From NCBI RefSeq assembly GCF_022179465.1, contig NZ_BPQV01000007.1, forward strand, positions 186,001 to 250,000: a DNA stretch of 64,000 nucleotides, given 5' to 3'. This stretch comes from Methylobacterium organophilum. Its GTDB lineage: Bacteria; Pseudomonadota; Alphaproteobacteria; Rhizobiales; Beijerinckiaceae. Below the pieces are notes generated by a model, which was not told the origin of the DNA, did no database searches, and saw nothing but the letters and a program-made list of their open reading frames with translations. Positions 44,942 to 53,403 of this stretch are shown in pieces (positions within the stretch are counted from its first letter, which is position 1; the number at the start of each line of letters is the position of its first letter). Position numbers and translations under genes: made by a program.

Positions 44942-45856
44942 ATGTCTGGCTGGACCCTTGCCGATCTGCCATCACAGGCAGGGTCGGTCGCCATCGTGAC
45001 GGGGACTGGCGGCCTGGGCTTCGAGGTTGCACTCGCGCTGACGCGCGCCGGCAGTGAGGTGATCCTTGCCGGTCGCAACTCTGACAAGGGCGCGCACGCC
45101 GTCATGATCATTCGGCAGCAGGTGCCGGGCGCACGGGTCGGCTTCGAGATCCTGAACCTTGCCAGCCTTACTTCCGTGGCCGCCTTCGCGAAGCGGATGA
45201 AGGCACGTCACAGCCGGATCGATCTCCTGATCAACAACGCCGCCGTGATGAGCCTACCGACGCGCCAGCTTTCAAGCGACGGCTACGAGTTGCAGTTCGC
45301 CACGAACTATCTCGGACACTTCGCTCTCACCGCTCACCTGTTGCCGCTTCTGCGTGAGGCTCGGATGCCGCGCGTCGTTACGCTGTCCAGCGTTGCTGCT
45401 CGTGGTGGCAGGATCGCCTTCGACGATTTGCAGGCAGAGCGTGCCTATCGACCGATGGCGGTCTACAGTCAGTCCAAGCTTGCCTGCCTGATCTTCGCAC
45501 GCGAACTGCAGCGCCGCAGCAACGCGAATGGCTGGGGGCTGACGAGTCTGGCGGCACATCCCGGTATCTCGCGGACCGACCTGTTGCCGAACGGGTCGGG
45601 TCGCTGGAGCGCAGCGGGTATGATGCGGACCTACCTGTGGTTCCTGTTCCAGCCGGCCGCGCGAGGTGCGTTGCCAACCCTGTATGCCGCGACCGCGCCG
45701 CTCGCTACGGCAGGTGGATATTATGGTCCGACGCGGCTGGGTGAGACTCGCGGTGCGCCAGGACCCGCCGAAGTTCCTGTCCAGGCTCAAGATGAAGCCG
45801 TCGCGACACGGCTGTGGGCCGTGTCCGAGCAGCTATCCGGCGTGACGTTTCAATAG
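44942..45856 (+). CDS. Short-chain dehydrogenase/reductase
   Basis: The 304-residue protein has the classical Rossmann motif TGTGGLG, the NNAAV motif, and catalytic SS ... YSQSK (Tyr-x-x-x-Lys). It resembles retinol-dehydrogenase-like SDRs, which reduce or oxidise lipophilic carbonyls with NADP(H). The ATG at 44942 has GGAG upstream; an ATG at 44927 is an alternative. TetR control and a following hydrolase and epimerase gene point to detoxification or conversion of an unknown compound. Confidence 0.85.
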   Translation: MSGWTLADLPSQAGSVAIVTGTGGLGFEVALALTRAGSEVILAGRNSDKGAHAVMIIRQQVPGARVGFEILNLASLTSVAAFAKRMKARHSRIDLLINNAAVMSLPTRQLSSDGYELQFATNYLGHFALTAHLLPLLREARMPRVVTLSSVAARGGRIAFDDLQAERAYRPMAVYSQSKLACLIFARELQRRSNANGWGLTSLAAHPGISRTDLLPNGSGRWSAAGMMRTYLWFLFQPAARGALPTLYAATAPLATAGGYYGPTRLGETRGAPGPAEVPVQAQDEAVATRLWAVSEQLSGVTFQ

Positions 45857-46004
45857 GTTTCGCCTCTCAAGCTCGCTGCTTTGATCACTCGGACACTGAA
45901 GCGAGCCGTTGCCGGATACTCGATACGATGGATTTGGGGCTGGCGAGGGAACTGCGAAGCTCTGCCGTTCCCTGCCTCTCCCACTCACGCGAAAGCCTCA
46001 CGCG

Positions 46005-47057
46005 ATGATCGATTTCCCCGGTATGAAAGCACCTCGGCAGCCGCTGAACCGCCGCCAGGTCGGTTCCCTGCTGCTGGGTGCCGCGGCGGCAGGAGTGACG
46101 CACACGGCGCTCGCACGGCCTCGCGTGGAGGACGTACGCGTCGTTGACTTCGATTGGATTGACGGCGACCGCGCGCGTCCGGTGCCGGTGCGCCTCTACT
46201 GGCCCAACACGTCGTCACGACGGGGCCCAGTTCCGCTGGTCGTGTTTTCTCACGGCCTTGGGCAATCCCGCACGGGCTATAGCTACCTTGGCCGGCACTG
46301 GTCTTCCCGCGGCGTCGCCAGCCTGCACCTGCAGCATGTCGGCAGCGACACCTCTATCTGGACCGGCAATCCGTTGGCCTTATTCGACCGGATCGATACG
46401 GCGGCGCAGGAGCAAGAGGCCCTTGCACGGGCACGCGACCTACGCTTCGCTCTCGACCGCTTGCTGATCCAGGATGGCGGCGCCTTCGGAGATCGCATCG
46501 ACTCGCGTCGGATCGTTGCGGCGGGACACTCCTACGGTGCCAACACGACGCTGATCGCGGCGGGCGCCCGAGTGTTTCGTGAAGGACGGGTCCTTCAATG
46601 TCGGGACCCGCGCATCAAAGCCGGCATCGTGATCTCGGCACCACCATTCTATGGCGAGCGCGACCTGCGGTCCGTCTTGGGCGCGGTGGAGATCCCGACC
46701 CTGCACGTGACGGCAACGGAGGATATCATCCAATTGCCAGGCCGCATCTCGCCGGTCAGCGACCGCCTCGATGTGTACGAGGCCATCGCGACCACTCGGA
46801 AGGTGCTGGCAGTCTTTCAAGGCGGATCGCACAGCATCTTCACCGACCGGCCCATGACCGGCGGCGTGATCCTGAACCCGCAGGTCAAGGAGGCGACTGC
46901 GTCCGCTGCACTGGCCTTCTTGGACCTCGCGCTTCGGGATGAGCCGGAACCGCTGCGCGCATGGTCGGCAACGTGGAGGCCGATCCTCGCCGTCGCACCC
47001 GTAGGCTTTGAAACTGCGTCGAGGTCGCGACCATCAGTGTCGTCTCGCGGAACCTAG
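46005..47057 (+). CDS. Alpha/beta hydrolase, probably exported
   Basis: The 350-residue protein has an N-terminal NRRQVGSLLLGAAAAG signal with twin arginines. The hydrolase part has VVFSHGLGQSRT (oxyanion region), the nucleophile elbow AGHSYGA and a late GGSHSIF supplying His. It looks like a platelet-activating-factor-acetylhydrolase/dienelactone-hydrolase-like esterase. The substrate is unknown. The start at 46005 is uncertain; 46023 is possible. The 148-base gap before it has no clear terminator, so it may be read with the reductase. Confidence 0.8.
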   Translation: MIDFPGMKAPRQPLNRRQVGSLLLGAAAAGVTHTALARPRVEDVRVVDFDWIDGDRARPVPVRLYWPNTSSRRGPVPLVVFSHGLGQSRTGYSYLGRHWSSRGVASLHLQHVGSDTSIWTGNPLALFDRIDTAAQEQEALARARDLRFALDRLLIQDGGAFGDRIDSRRIVAAGHSYGANTTLIAAGARVFREGRVLQCRDPRIKAGIVISAPPFYGERDLRSVLGAVEIPTLHVTATEDIIQLPGRISPVSDRLDVYEAIATTRKVLAVFQGGSHSIFTDRPMTGGVILNPQVKEATASAALAFLDLALRDEPEPLRAWSATWRPILAVAPVGFETASRSRPSVSSRGT

Positions 47058-47088
47058 AACCGGATGCGACACGACCCTGCTCAACCCC

Positions 47089-47259
47089 AGAAAGGATCGT
47101 GAGCGTTCCGAGCTGTGGCGTGCGCTGCGCGACCTGACCTTCCTCCACGAGGTCGGGTTCGACGGCCTCGACAGGCCCGAAATCGCCGTCGCCGTGGAGG
47201 TTCTGCGCACCGCCACAGGGCGACTCACCAAACGCGCGGGCACGGGGGTGGACCCATGA
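47089..47259 (+). CDS. Possible small hypothetical ORF
   Basis: The frame from about 47089 encodes a short charged peptide with ERSELWRALRDLTFLHEVGF and EIAVAVEVLRTAT. It overlaps the next gene's ATG by four bases, which suggests coupling, but no ATG is available and no family is recognised. It could be a relic. Confidence 0.25.
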   Translation, partial: RKDRERSELWRALRDLTFLHEVGFDGLDRPEIAVAVEVLRTATGRLTKRAGTGVDP

Positions 47260-48071
47260 CGATTTTGTTGACCGGAGCGACCGGCTTGGTTGGCGCGCGG
47301 CTCTTGCCGCGCTTGCTGGACGCCGGGCTGGATTGTCGCGCACTGATACGGGGCAGCGGTTACACGCAAGCCGGGGCGACAACGGTTCTGGGCGATCTCT
47401 TCGCTGATGCCTCTCTTGTAGACGCAGTGCAGGGCATCACGGCCGTCGTCCATCTCGCGGCGAGCTTCCGCACGCTCGATACGGATCTGGTCTGGCGCAG
47501 CAACCTCGACGGGACACGCAACCTCGTCGCCGCCGTGCGGATCAACGCGCCTGAGGCACGGTTCATCATGGCCAGCACGACCAACGTCTACGGCGCAAAT
47601 AGCGTGCATCCCGGGCGAGAGGAGGACACCGTCGCTCCCGAGGCTGCGTACCCGGCCAGCAAGCTCGCGGCCGAGCAGACCTTGCGCGATAGCGGGCTGA
47701 ATTGGTCGATATTGCGACTGGGCTTCGTCTACGGGGATGGCGACGGTCATCTGGAGGACCTGCCCAAGCACGTCCCGAGGTTCGGATGGCATCCCGCTCA
47801 GAGGATGAGCACAGTCCATCACCGCGATGTCGCCACCGCCGTACTGATCGCATTACGAGGCGGGATGGATCGGCGCACCGTCAACATCGTCGACGATGCC
47901 CCGCTGTCGATCTACGAACTGGTGACATTGGCCGGCGGGAATATGGAGCCGTCGGCGGCGCTGCTCGAGAACCCTTGGAACATGCAGGCCGATGGGACCT
48001 TGGCCCGCAGTCTGGGCTTCCAGCCGGTGGTCCGAACGATCTACCAAGCGGTCGCGCAGGGTTTGCTCTAG
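47256..48071 (+). CDS. NAD-dependent epimerase/dehydratase family protein
   Basis: A 271-residue extended-SDR protein with GATGLVGARLL near the N-terminus, the STTNVYG strand and catalytic YPASK. Members act on nucleotide sugars or small ketones; the substrate is not evident here. The stop TAG (48069-48071) lies within the CTAG target of an IS element; the reading frame would also have stopped there before insertion, so the protein is complete. Confidence 0.85.
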   Translation: MTILLTGATGLVGARLLPRLLDAGLDCRALIRGSGYTQAGATTVLGDLFADASLVDAVQGITAVVHLAASFRTLDTDLVWRSNLDGTRNLVAAVRINAPEARFIMASTTNVYGANSVHPGREEDTVAPEAAYPASKLAAEQTLRDSGLNWSILRLGFVYGDGDGHLEDLPKHVPRFGWHPAQRMSTVHHRDVATAVLIALRGGMDRRTVNIVDDAPLSIYELVTLAGGNMEPSAALLENPWNMQADGTLARSLGFQPVVRTIYQAVAQGLL

Positions 48072-48923
48072 AGGCTGTTACGGACCTGGGGAGGCGCCAG
48101 TTTTGCAGGGATGCAGTCCCGCCGCGCCTACCCCTCCGATGTCAGCGATGAAGAATGGGCTCTGGTCGCCCCTTACCTGACGCTGCTGCCTGAGACCGCT
48201 GCCCAGCGCGAGCATAGCCTGCGGGAGGTGTTCAACGGGCTGCGCTACGTCGTGCGCTATGGTGTGGCTTGGCGTGCGATGCCCCACGATCTGCCGCCCT
48301 GACACGCCGTGTATGACCAGGCGCAACGCTGGCTGCGGGCCGGCTGCTTCGAGACTCTGGTCCACGACCTGCGCGCCGTGTTGCGCTTGGCTTCGGGGCG
48401 TGCCGAGGAACCCTCCGCCGTGGTGCTCGACAGCCGGACGCTCCGCTCGACGCCCGAGAGCGGCGCTCGTGCCGCCTGGGACGGGCACAAGCGCACCCGT
48501 GGCTCGAAGCCGCACGCGGCGGTCGATACGCTCGGCCAAGTCCTGGCACTCCATGTCACGCCCGCCGATGCCGATGACCGCGCCGCCGTGGCCGCGCTGG
48601 CCGACGCCGTGCAGGAGGCAACCGGCGACAGCGTGGATCTCGCCTATGTCGATCAGGGCTATACGGGCGAGCGTGCCGCGAAGGCGGCGGCCGGTCACGG
48701 GATTGCCTTGGAGGTGGTGAAGCTGCCCGAGGCCAAGCGCGGCTTCGTCCTTTTACCACGCCGATGGGTGGTCGAGCGCACCTTCGCCTGGATGGCCCGC
48801 TTCCGCCGCTTGGCCCGCGACTACGAACGCTTGCCCGCCACACTGGCCGGACTGCATCTCGTCGCCTTCAGCGTCCTACTCCTACGCTAGAGCCGCTGAC
48901 TTCGCAGCGGTCCGTAACAGCCT
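48072..48923 (+). mobile_element. IS5-family insertion sequence, about 852 bp
   Basis: Perfect terminal inverted repeats start AGGCTGTTACGGACC (48072-48086) and end with its complement (48909-48923). CTAG flanks both ends (48068-48071 and 48924-48927), a typical IS5-type target duplication, though a TA duplication with longer repeats is also possible. It holds one DDE transposase gene that carries an in-frame stop. Confidence 0.87.
48111..48890 (+). pseudogene. IS5-family transposase with an in-frame TGA
   Basis: The frame begins MQSRRAYPSDVSDEEWALV, the usual IS5-family start, and continues to codon 63. There TGA (48300-48302) replaces a probable tryptophan (LPP-stop-HAVYDQ). After it the same frame resumes and stays open to 48890, with all DDE parts: [19 protein letters not shown] and [15 protein letters not shown]. 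One base change inactivated it, so the inactivation is recent. A second, trans-acting copy elsewhere could still move it. Confidence 0.87.
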
Positions 48924-48927
48924 CTAG

Positions 48928-49535
48928 ATCGCCCGAGGGCGGTCTGCCTTCCGGACGCGCCCGACGGTTTGTGGAGATCCATCCGGGAGCAGACATTGCA
49001 GAGCGGCTGCCTATGCTCAAGGTGCTCACCCGGGGCGTCGCGCTCGTCATCGGTGGTCAGGAGTACAGGTATTGCCTTCTTAGGGACTTGCCCACCTCTC
49101 TCTTTGACTCCGTCGTCCGGAAGATGTGGAGCTAGTCCGTTGTCTCGCAATCCTTGATCTTGCCGACCAAGGTCAAACCCTTGGGGGATCCCAGCTTTCA
49201 GCCGCCTCCGACCCCTTCCGGACCTTCGATCCTGCCGGCCCAGATGTCCGTTCTGTAGGAAGAGGCGGACCTGTAGGCGGCCGCCATGGCACCACCATGT
49301 CGTGGCTCATAATCATGCGGAGGTCTATGCTTTAGGATGCGAGCGGCGCGCTACCCTGAGCCCGGCTGCCAAGAAGGGTTGTCCGGCCGATTTTACCATT
49401 TCGGATCCCAGCAGCCGCGACGGCAACGACGACGGCGGCGCCGACGATGACATGGACGCAGGTCAACCGCAGCTGATGGTCCCAGTGCTGAAGCCAAGGC
49501 GCGGCTAAAAGTCAGGCTCCGACCACAGTCTGAGC
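48928..49535. other. Gene-poor region after the IS
   Basis: About 600 bases with only weak open frames. One on the plus strand (about 48971-49135) encodes VEIHPGADIAERLPMLKVLT and a short tail and may be a small hypothetical gene; the rest looks non-coding or eroded. Confidence 0.4.
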
Positions 49536-49778
49536 TCACACCTTCCGCTCGCAGAAAATGAGGGCGGCCAAGAGCCCGAGACGTATCACCAGGGCGCCTG
49601 CAAACACGGCGCTCCAAGTTGCCAGTGGACCACCGGCGTCATCGAACAGCCATGGCATCGCGGCAAGCGCAAGCCCATGGCGCCGGTGACGAGGTGAAAC
49701 GGAGTTCCCGGTTCCTTCCGGTCTCCTCCCATCCTGACCCTCCTTCATAGAAGCAAAGGTCGTCAACGAACGATCCAA
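49536..49778 (-). CDS. Possible SPW-repeat-like membrane protein or fragment
   Basis: The last half has ALAAMPWLFDDAGGPLATWS and a hydrophobic helix (VFAGALVIRLGLLAALIF), resembling the second unit of SPW-repeat proteins. The first 40 residues are polar and unlike the family, so this may be a decayed gene. Start unknown. Confidence 0.35.
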   Translation of the reverse strand: MDRSLTTFASMKEGQDGRRPEGTGNSVSPRHRRHGLALAAMPWLFDDAGGPLATWSAVFAGALVIRLGLLAALIFCERKV

Positions 49779-49843
49779 CCCGCGGCGCAGGCCCGGACAG
49801 CGCCTGCCGCTCTACTTACTCACGGAGTTCCCTGCGCCTCGAT

Positions 49844-50596
49844 TCAGGCGGCGGCGAGTTCCGCCTCCTCGGGCAGACGCGGTGCGGATGCGGCCGGCGC
49901 GAAAGGTTTGGGCCGCCACGTTTCTCCGAGGCCCAAGAGCGCCGCCTTGACCGCGTCGAGGCGGGATGGCTCGCCCTCCGACATCCCCTCGTCTGCCGCC
50001 ACCTCCTTGAGGTACTCGTCCCAGGCCCAGCGGTGCAGGATCTCTCGCTTGCAGCCGGTCATCAGTCGCGGGTGATTCAGCACATCCCACGGCTCGGCGA
50101 AGACGGCGGCCGGGTTCACGAGAGCCCGCTCCATGTCAGGCAGCTGCGGCCGGCCATACTCCCGAGGCGTATGACACGCCGCAGCCTTCTGGCGCCGTGC
50201 AACGCCGAGCGGCTTGCCCAGGGGCGGGGCAGGACGTCTGTTCCACAGCCAAGGCGTAACCAGAGTCACCGAGGCCGGCCGTGCGGGTTCCGGCTCGATG
50301 CTGTAGTCGAGCCCCTGGCGCTCCGCATATGCGACAGCCTCCGCCCTGGTCCCGAAGGTGAGTCGAACCTCGGTCGCCAGCGTATCGCCGCCGCCCGTCC
50401 AACCCATCAATTCGTCGATCTCGGGTGGCGTGTTGCGCTCGAAGGTGAGAACCCACTTGTCCGCGTGCGCCCGGCCCGCCATCCCGACGGGCCGCCCGTG
50501 ACGCCGGATGACAGCTCGCCGACCGGCAAGCCAGGGCGGCGCGACCGCCGATACGGGCGGGTTGTTATGTCCGATGCCAATCACATGCTCCTGCAT
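49844..50596 (-). CDS. NDUFS4-like domain protein with extra C-terminal domain
   Basis: The 250-residue protein has at about residues 45-105 the ETC complex I NDUFS4/NDUFA4-type domain: DKWVLTFERNTPPEIDELMG, WTGGGDTLATEVRLTF and AYAERQGLDYSIEPEP. In the complex I accessory subunit this is nearly the whole protein; here it is followed by about 130 further residues with AEPWDVLNHPRLMTGCKREI. That segment resembles part of the protein encoded at 50989-51387. It is probably not the housekeeping subunit. GGAGG precedes the ATG. It is the last gene of a minus-strand run behind two hsp20 genes. Confidence 0.72.
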   Translation of the reverse strand: MQEHVIGIGHNNPPVSAVAPPWLAGRRAVIRRHGRPVGMAGRAHADKWVLTFERNTPPEIDELMGWTGGGDTLATEVRLTFGTRAEAVAYAERQGLDYSIEPEPARPASVTLVTPWLWNRRPAPPLGKPLGVARRQKAAACHTPREYGRPQLPDMERALVNPAAVFAEPWDVLNHPRLMTGCKREILHRWAWDEYLKEVAADEGMSEGEPSRLDAVKAALLGLGETWRPKPFAPAASAPRLPEEAELAAA

Positions 50597-50627
50597 GGTT
50601 GCCTCCAGCTTCGATGCGTCGATGAAG

Positions 50628-50972
50628 TCAGGTGCCCAAGACCCCGAGGCGCGCGGCGGCCTGCACGCAGAAGCTCGCGGCAAACGAGAGCAGCGCGCCG
50701 TCCCAGGCGGTCAAATGCCCGCGTCCGAAGGGCGGTCCAGCCGTCGTGAGTGCGACGCCGAGCCAGACGAAGCCGGCGAGGTTGAGCAGCGTGGCCAGGG
50801 CCCAAGGGGCGATTGCGGCCGGCAGGAATGCTGCCGCGCCAACGCACAGGGCGGTGGACATGAGGCAGTCCGTGATCACCATCCGGTTTGCACCGAGCCG
50901 CGGCTCGGCTTGTGGCGGCCACCGCAACCTGGGCAAGCGCCAAGATCCGCCCTTCAGGTGGAGAGTCGCCAT
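50628..50972 (-). CDS. Small hypothetical membrane protein, 114 residues
   Basis: Three hydrophobic helices are visible (around MSTALCVGAAAFLPAAIAPW, LNLAGFVWLGVAL and LLSFAASFCVQAAARL). An excellent AGGAGG precedes the ATG. No family is recognised. It starts 16 bases after the preceding gene and ends 31 before the next, so it belongs to the same transcript. Confidence 0.6.
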   Translation of the reverse strand: MATLHLKGGSWRLPRLRWPPQAEPRLGANRMVITDCLMSTALCVGAAAFLPAAIAPWALATLLNLAGFVWLGVALTTAGPPFGRGHLTAWDGALLSFAASFCVQAAARLGVLGT

Positions 50973-50988
50973 CCCGCACCTCCTGCCG

Positions 50989-51387
50989 TCAGTTCGGACG
51001 GGGTTGCGAGGCTGCCCCCGCGGGGGGCGAGCGGCGCGCGAGCGGGAGACGCCGCCGGGTCGTCTCGTCCGTCGATCGTGTCAATACCTCCCCGTCGAGC
51101 GCCTGCAGCGCAGCTAGGACTTCGTGGAGCGGCACCGGCTCCGCCCGGCAACCCGGCAGGCAGCGCAAAGTCGGGCAAGACTCGACCGCTCGGGCGTCAG
51201 ACGCCCATGAGGCCAGGATCGCCCGCTTCTCGGCAGTCGAGAGCCTGGGATAGGCCAGAACCTCGCGCGGGTGCCGGAACACGTCTCCGGGCGCAACGAA
51301 GGCCTCGAACGGATCTACGGCCGACGCTCTGAGCGTGGCGGAGGCCACGGGGCCGAGGCGCTCGATGGTTGTTTCAAGCGGCTGCAT
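50989..51387 (-). CDS. Hypothetical protein with FRHPREVLAYPRLS motif
   Basis: The 132-residue soluble protein has DVFRHPREVLAYPRLSTAEK and RAILASWASDARAVES, then a C-rich LRCLPGC and ALQALDGEV, and a basic tail. The first block recurs, diverged, in the C-terminal half of the NDUFS4-like protein 0.4 kb downstream. Similar small proteins are common in rhizobial and methylobacterial genomes; I know of no function. GAGGAGGG precedes the ATG. Confidence 0.65.
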   Translation of the reverse strand: MQPLETTIERLGPVASATLRASAVDPFEAFVAPGDVFRHPREVLAYPRLSTAEKRAILASWASDARAVESCPTLRCLPGCRAEPVPLHEVLAALQALDGEVLTRSTDETTRRRLPLARRSPPAGAASQPRPN

Positions 51388-51504
51388 GGGACCCTCCTCG
51401 GTTGAGCAAAGGTTGAGCCGCCGGCGCGACCTGCAGGTCCGCGCCGGCCGCCATGTCATGCGTTCAGTCGTTCCTCTCACTCCCTGTTCGAGGGAGGCTC
51501 CCGA

Positions 51505-52029
51505 TCAGTGCGTCGTCGTCTGCGGCGTGTCGCCATTGATCGGGATGCGGCGTCCGCGCTCCGGCGCCTTGGTCGAGCGGGGCAGGGTCACGTTGAGCAC
51601 GCCGTTCTTGAACGAGGCCTCGGCCTTGTCCTCCTCGACCGCGAACGGGAGGACAAGGCTGCGCTCGAAGCGGCCGTAGGAGCGCTCCGTGTAGCCGCGC
51701 TCCTTGTCAGTCGTCTCCGCCCGCTTCTCGCCCCGCAGCGTCAGGACGCCATCGTCAATCGTGAGCTCGACATCCTTCTCCTCCAAGCCCGGCAGCTCGG
51801 CCGAGACGCGCAAGCCCTGATCGGTCTCGACCATCTCGACACTCGGCCAGCCAAGGCCGCGCATCGCCGGCGAGAGGGCTCCGCCACCAAAGCCGCTGAA
51901 CACGTCGTCGAACAGGCGGTTCATCTCGCGGTGAAGCGTCAAGAAGGGGCTCACGGGCTCGTCCCGCATCCGGTTCGGCACGGGGGCGTTCGTGCTGCGG
52001 CCCCAGGGGATCAGATCTCTCACACTCAT
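51505..52029 (-). CDS. Small heat-shock protein, Hsp20 family (first type)
   Basis: The 174-residue protein begins MSVRDLIPWGRS, the usual start of the alphaproteobacterial class with a long N-arm. The alpha-crystallin domain (about 65-155) has VSAELPGLEEKDVELTIDDG and GVLNVTLPRS; a C-terminal Ile-Pro-Ile (RRIPING) supplies the oligomer-contact IxI-like motif. It holds unfolding proteins until refolded. An in-frame start at 52062 is possible, but the ATG at 52029 fits family and GGAG. Confidence 0.9.
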   Translation of the reverse strand: MSVRDLIPWGRSTNAPVPNRMRDEPVSPFLTLHREMNRLFDDVFSGFGGGALSPAMRGLGWPSVEMVETDQGLRVSAELPGLEEKDVELTIDDGVLTLRGEKRAETTDKERGYTERSYGRFERSLVLPFAVEEDKAEASFKNGVLNVTLPRSTKAPERGRRIPINGDTPQTTTH

Positions 52030-52122
52030 GGCTCTCGTCTCCATCAGCATGGTTGAATGCATGAGGCCTCCCCTGCGGGTCGGTGGACCCGCGCGAGAGG
52101 GGTGTCGTTCATAAGCCGGGGT

Positions 52123-52605
52123 TCAGGCGGCCTTGGCCTCGCCCTCGATCTGAGCCGGCGCGTTGTCCTGCCCGACGGCGGCCTGCGTGCCGCCGATGGC
52201 GATGCGGCGGGGCTTCAGGGCCTCCGGCACCTCACGCTTGAGATCGATAGTCAGCAGACCGTTCTCTAGCGAAGCACCCGTGACCTTCACGTGCTCGGCC
52301 AGATTGAAGGTCTGGCGGAACGTGCGGGCGGCGATGCCGCGATGCAGGTACTGGCGCTCGCCCTCCTGGCCCTTTCTCTGGCCGGAGACGAGGAGTGCGG
52401 TGTCATGCTGGGTGAGTTCGATCTCGTCAGGCGTGAAGCCGGCCACCGCCATCGTGATGCGATAGGCGTCCTCGGCCACCTTCTCGATGTTGTAAGGCGG
52501 CCAGGCCGCCGAGGCTTCAGCGCGTTCGGCCTGCGTGAGAAGATCGAAGAGCCGGTCGAATCCGACCGAGGAACGGAATAGGGGCGCAACGTCGTAGGTC
52601 CTCAT
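52123..52605 (-). CDS. Small heat-shock protein, IbpA type
   Basis: The 160-residue protein begins MRTYDVAPLFRSSVGFDRLF, the IbpA/HspA start, followed by PPYNIEKVAEDAYRITMAVA and a conserved GLLTIDL. A C-terminal PRRIAIG motif is present. It belongs to the second Hsp20 class of rhizobia and methylobacteria. The ATG at 52605 is eight bases after GGAGG. The pair of unlike sHsps in tandem could form mixed oligomers. It is the first gene of the minus-strand run that includes the three small genes. Confidence 0.92.
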   Translation of the reverse strand: MRTYDVAPLFRSSVGFDRLFDLLTQAERAEASAAWPPYNIEKVAEDAYRITMAVAGFTPDEIELTQHDTALLVSGQRKGQEGERQYLHRGIAARTFRQTFNLAEHVKVTGASLENGLLTIDLKREVPEALKPRRIAIGGTQAAVGQDNAPAQIEGEAKAA

Positions 52606-52988
52606 AACCACATCCTCCGATGAGCAACGTGACTACAAGGGACACCGGACACCGCGTGGCCGGCGCCCATGGTGCGAGCCATATCGGGCCTCGCACGCGC
52701 GTAACGGGCCAGGTGCATGCTGGTTCCAAAGGCTGCGATAATTTTTTCGTCTGCTTCGGACGAATGGTCGGAAGCGGTGGGTGCTGGAATATTGAGGACA
52801 GAGCACCCACGATCATGCCGGCGGCGCGATAAGCTCCGCGACGTTCGGCGACCACCGCCTTGGCCTGCTGCCGCCCGACCTCAATCCGCGCCCCGCGACC
52901 ATCGCGGACTCATCCAAACGCTGCCCATCGACGTTTCCAGGGCAGCCGCTCCGTGCGGCCATGTTCGTGTAAGAGGGTGAACAAGAGC
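52606..52988. other. Intergenic region upstream of the hsp20 genes
   Basis: About 380 bases between the divergent hsp20 operon and the repeat-protein gene. It has an AT-rich patch (ATAATTTTTTCGTC near 52738) but I see no ROSE element or heat-shock promoter that I can support. Confidence 0.4.
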
Positions 52989-53366
52989 ATGAGGATGATT
53001 GCAGTGGCGGCCCTGGTGGCCGCATTCGGAACCGGCGGGCTGCTCGGCAGCAGCGCCGCCCAGGCAGGCGGGTACGGCTACGATGCCTACGATGCGCCCG
53101 AGACCGTGGTGACCCGCCGCACCATCGTGGAGCGCCGGGTCGTGGCACCGCCACGCGAGGTGGTGCGCGAGGTCGTGGTGGAGCGCCCGGTGGTTCGTCC
53201 CCGCCGGATCGTACGAGAGATCGTCGAGGAGCGGCCGGTCGTATACCAGCCTCGTCCCGTGGTCCGCGAGGTCGTCGTGGAGCGCGACGGCTTCTACGGT
53301 CCGCGCCGCTTCGGACTTCGGCCGGTCGGCTATGGCTACGGGCCGGCCTTCGACCCTTACGATTAG
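52989..53366 (+). CDS. Secreted valine/arginine/glutamate repeat protein
   Basis: The 125-residue precursor has a signal peptide (MRMIAVAALVAAFGTGGLLG, cleavage near AQA-GGYG). The mature part has repeats of the form Arg-Glu-Val-Val-x-Glu-Arg-Pro-Val-Val separated by Pro/Arg linkers, then a Gly/Tyr/Phe-rich end. It looks like a small periplasmic or surface protein of low complexity; no function is known to me. Confidence 0.65.
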   Translation: MRMIAVAALVAAFGTGGLLGSSAAQAGGYGYDAYDAPETVVTRRTIVERRVVAPPREVVREVVVERPVVRPRRIVREIVEERPVVYQPRPVVREVVVERDGFYGPRRFGLRPVGYGYGPAFDPYD

Positions 53367-53403
53367 GATCCTATGCGCCGGCCTCCAATCCGAGGCCGGC
53401 GCC

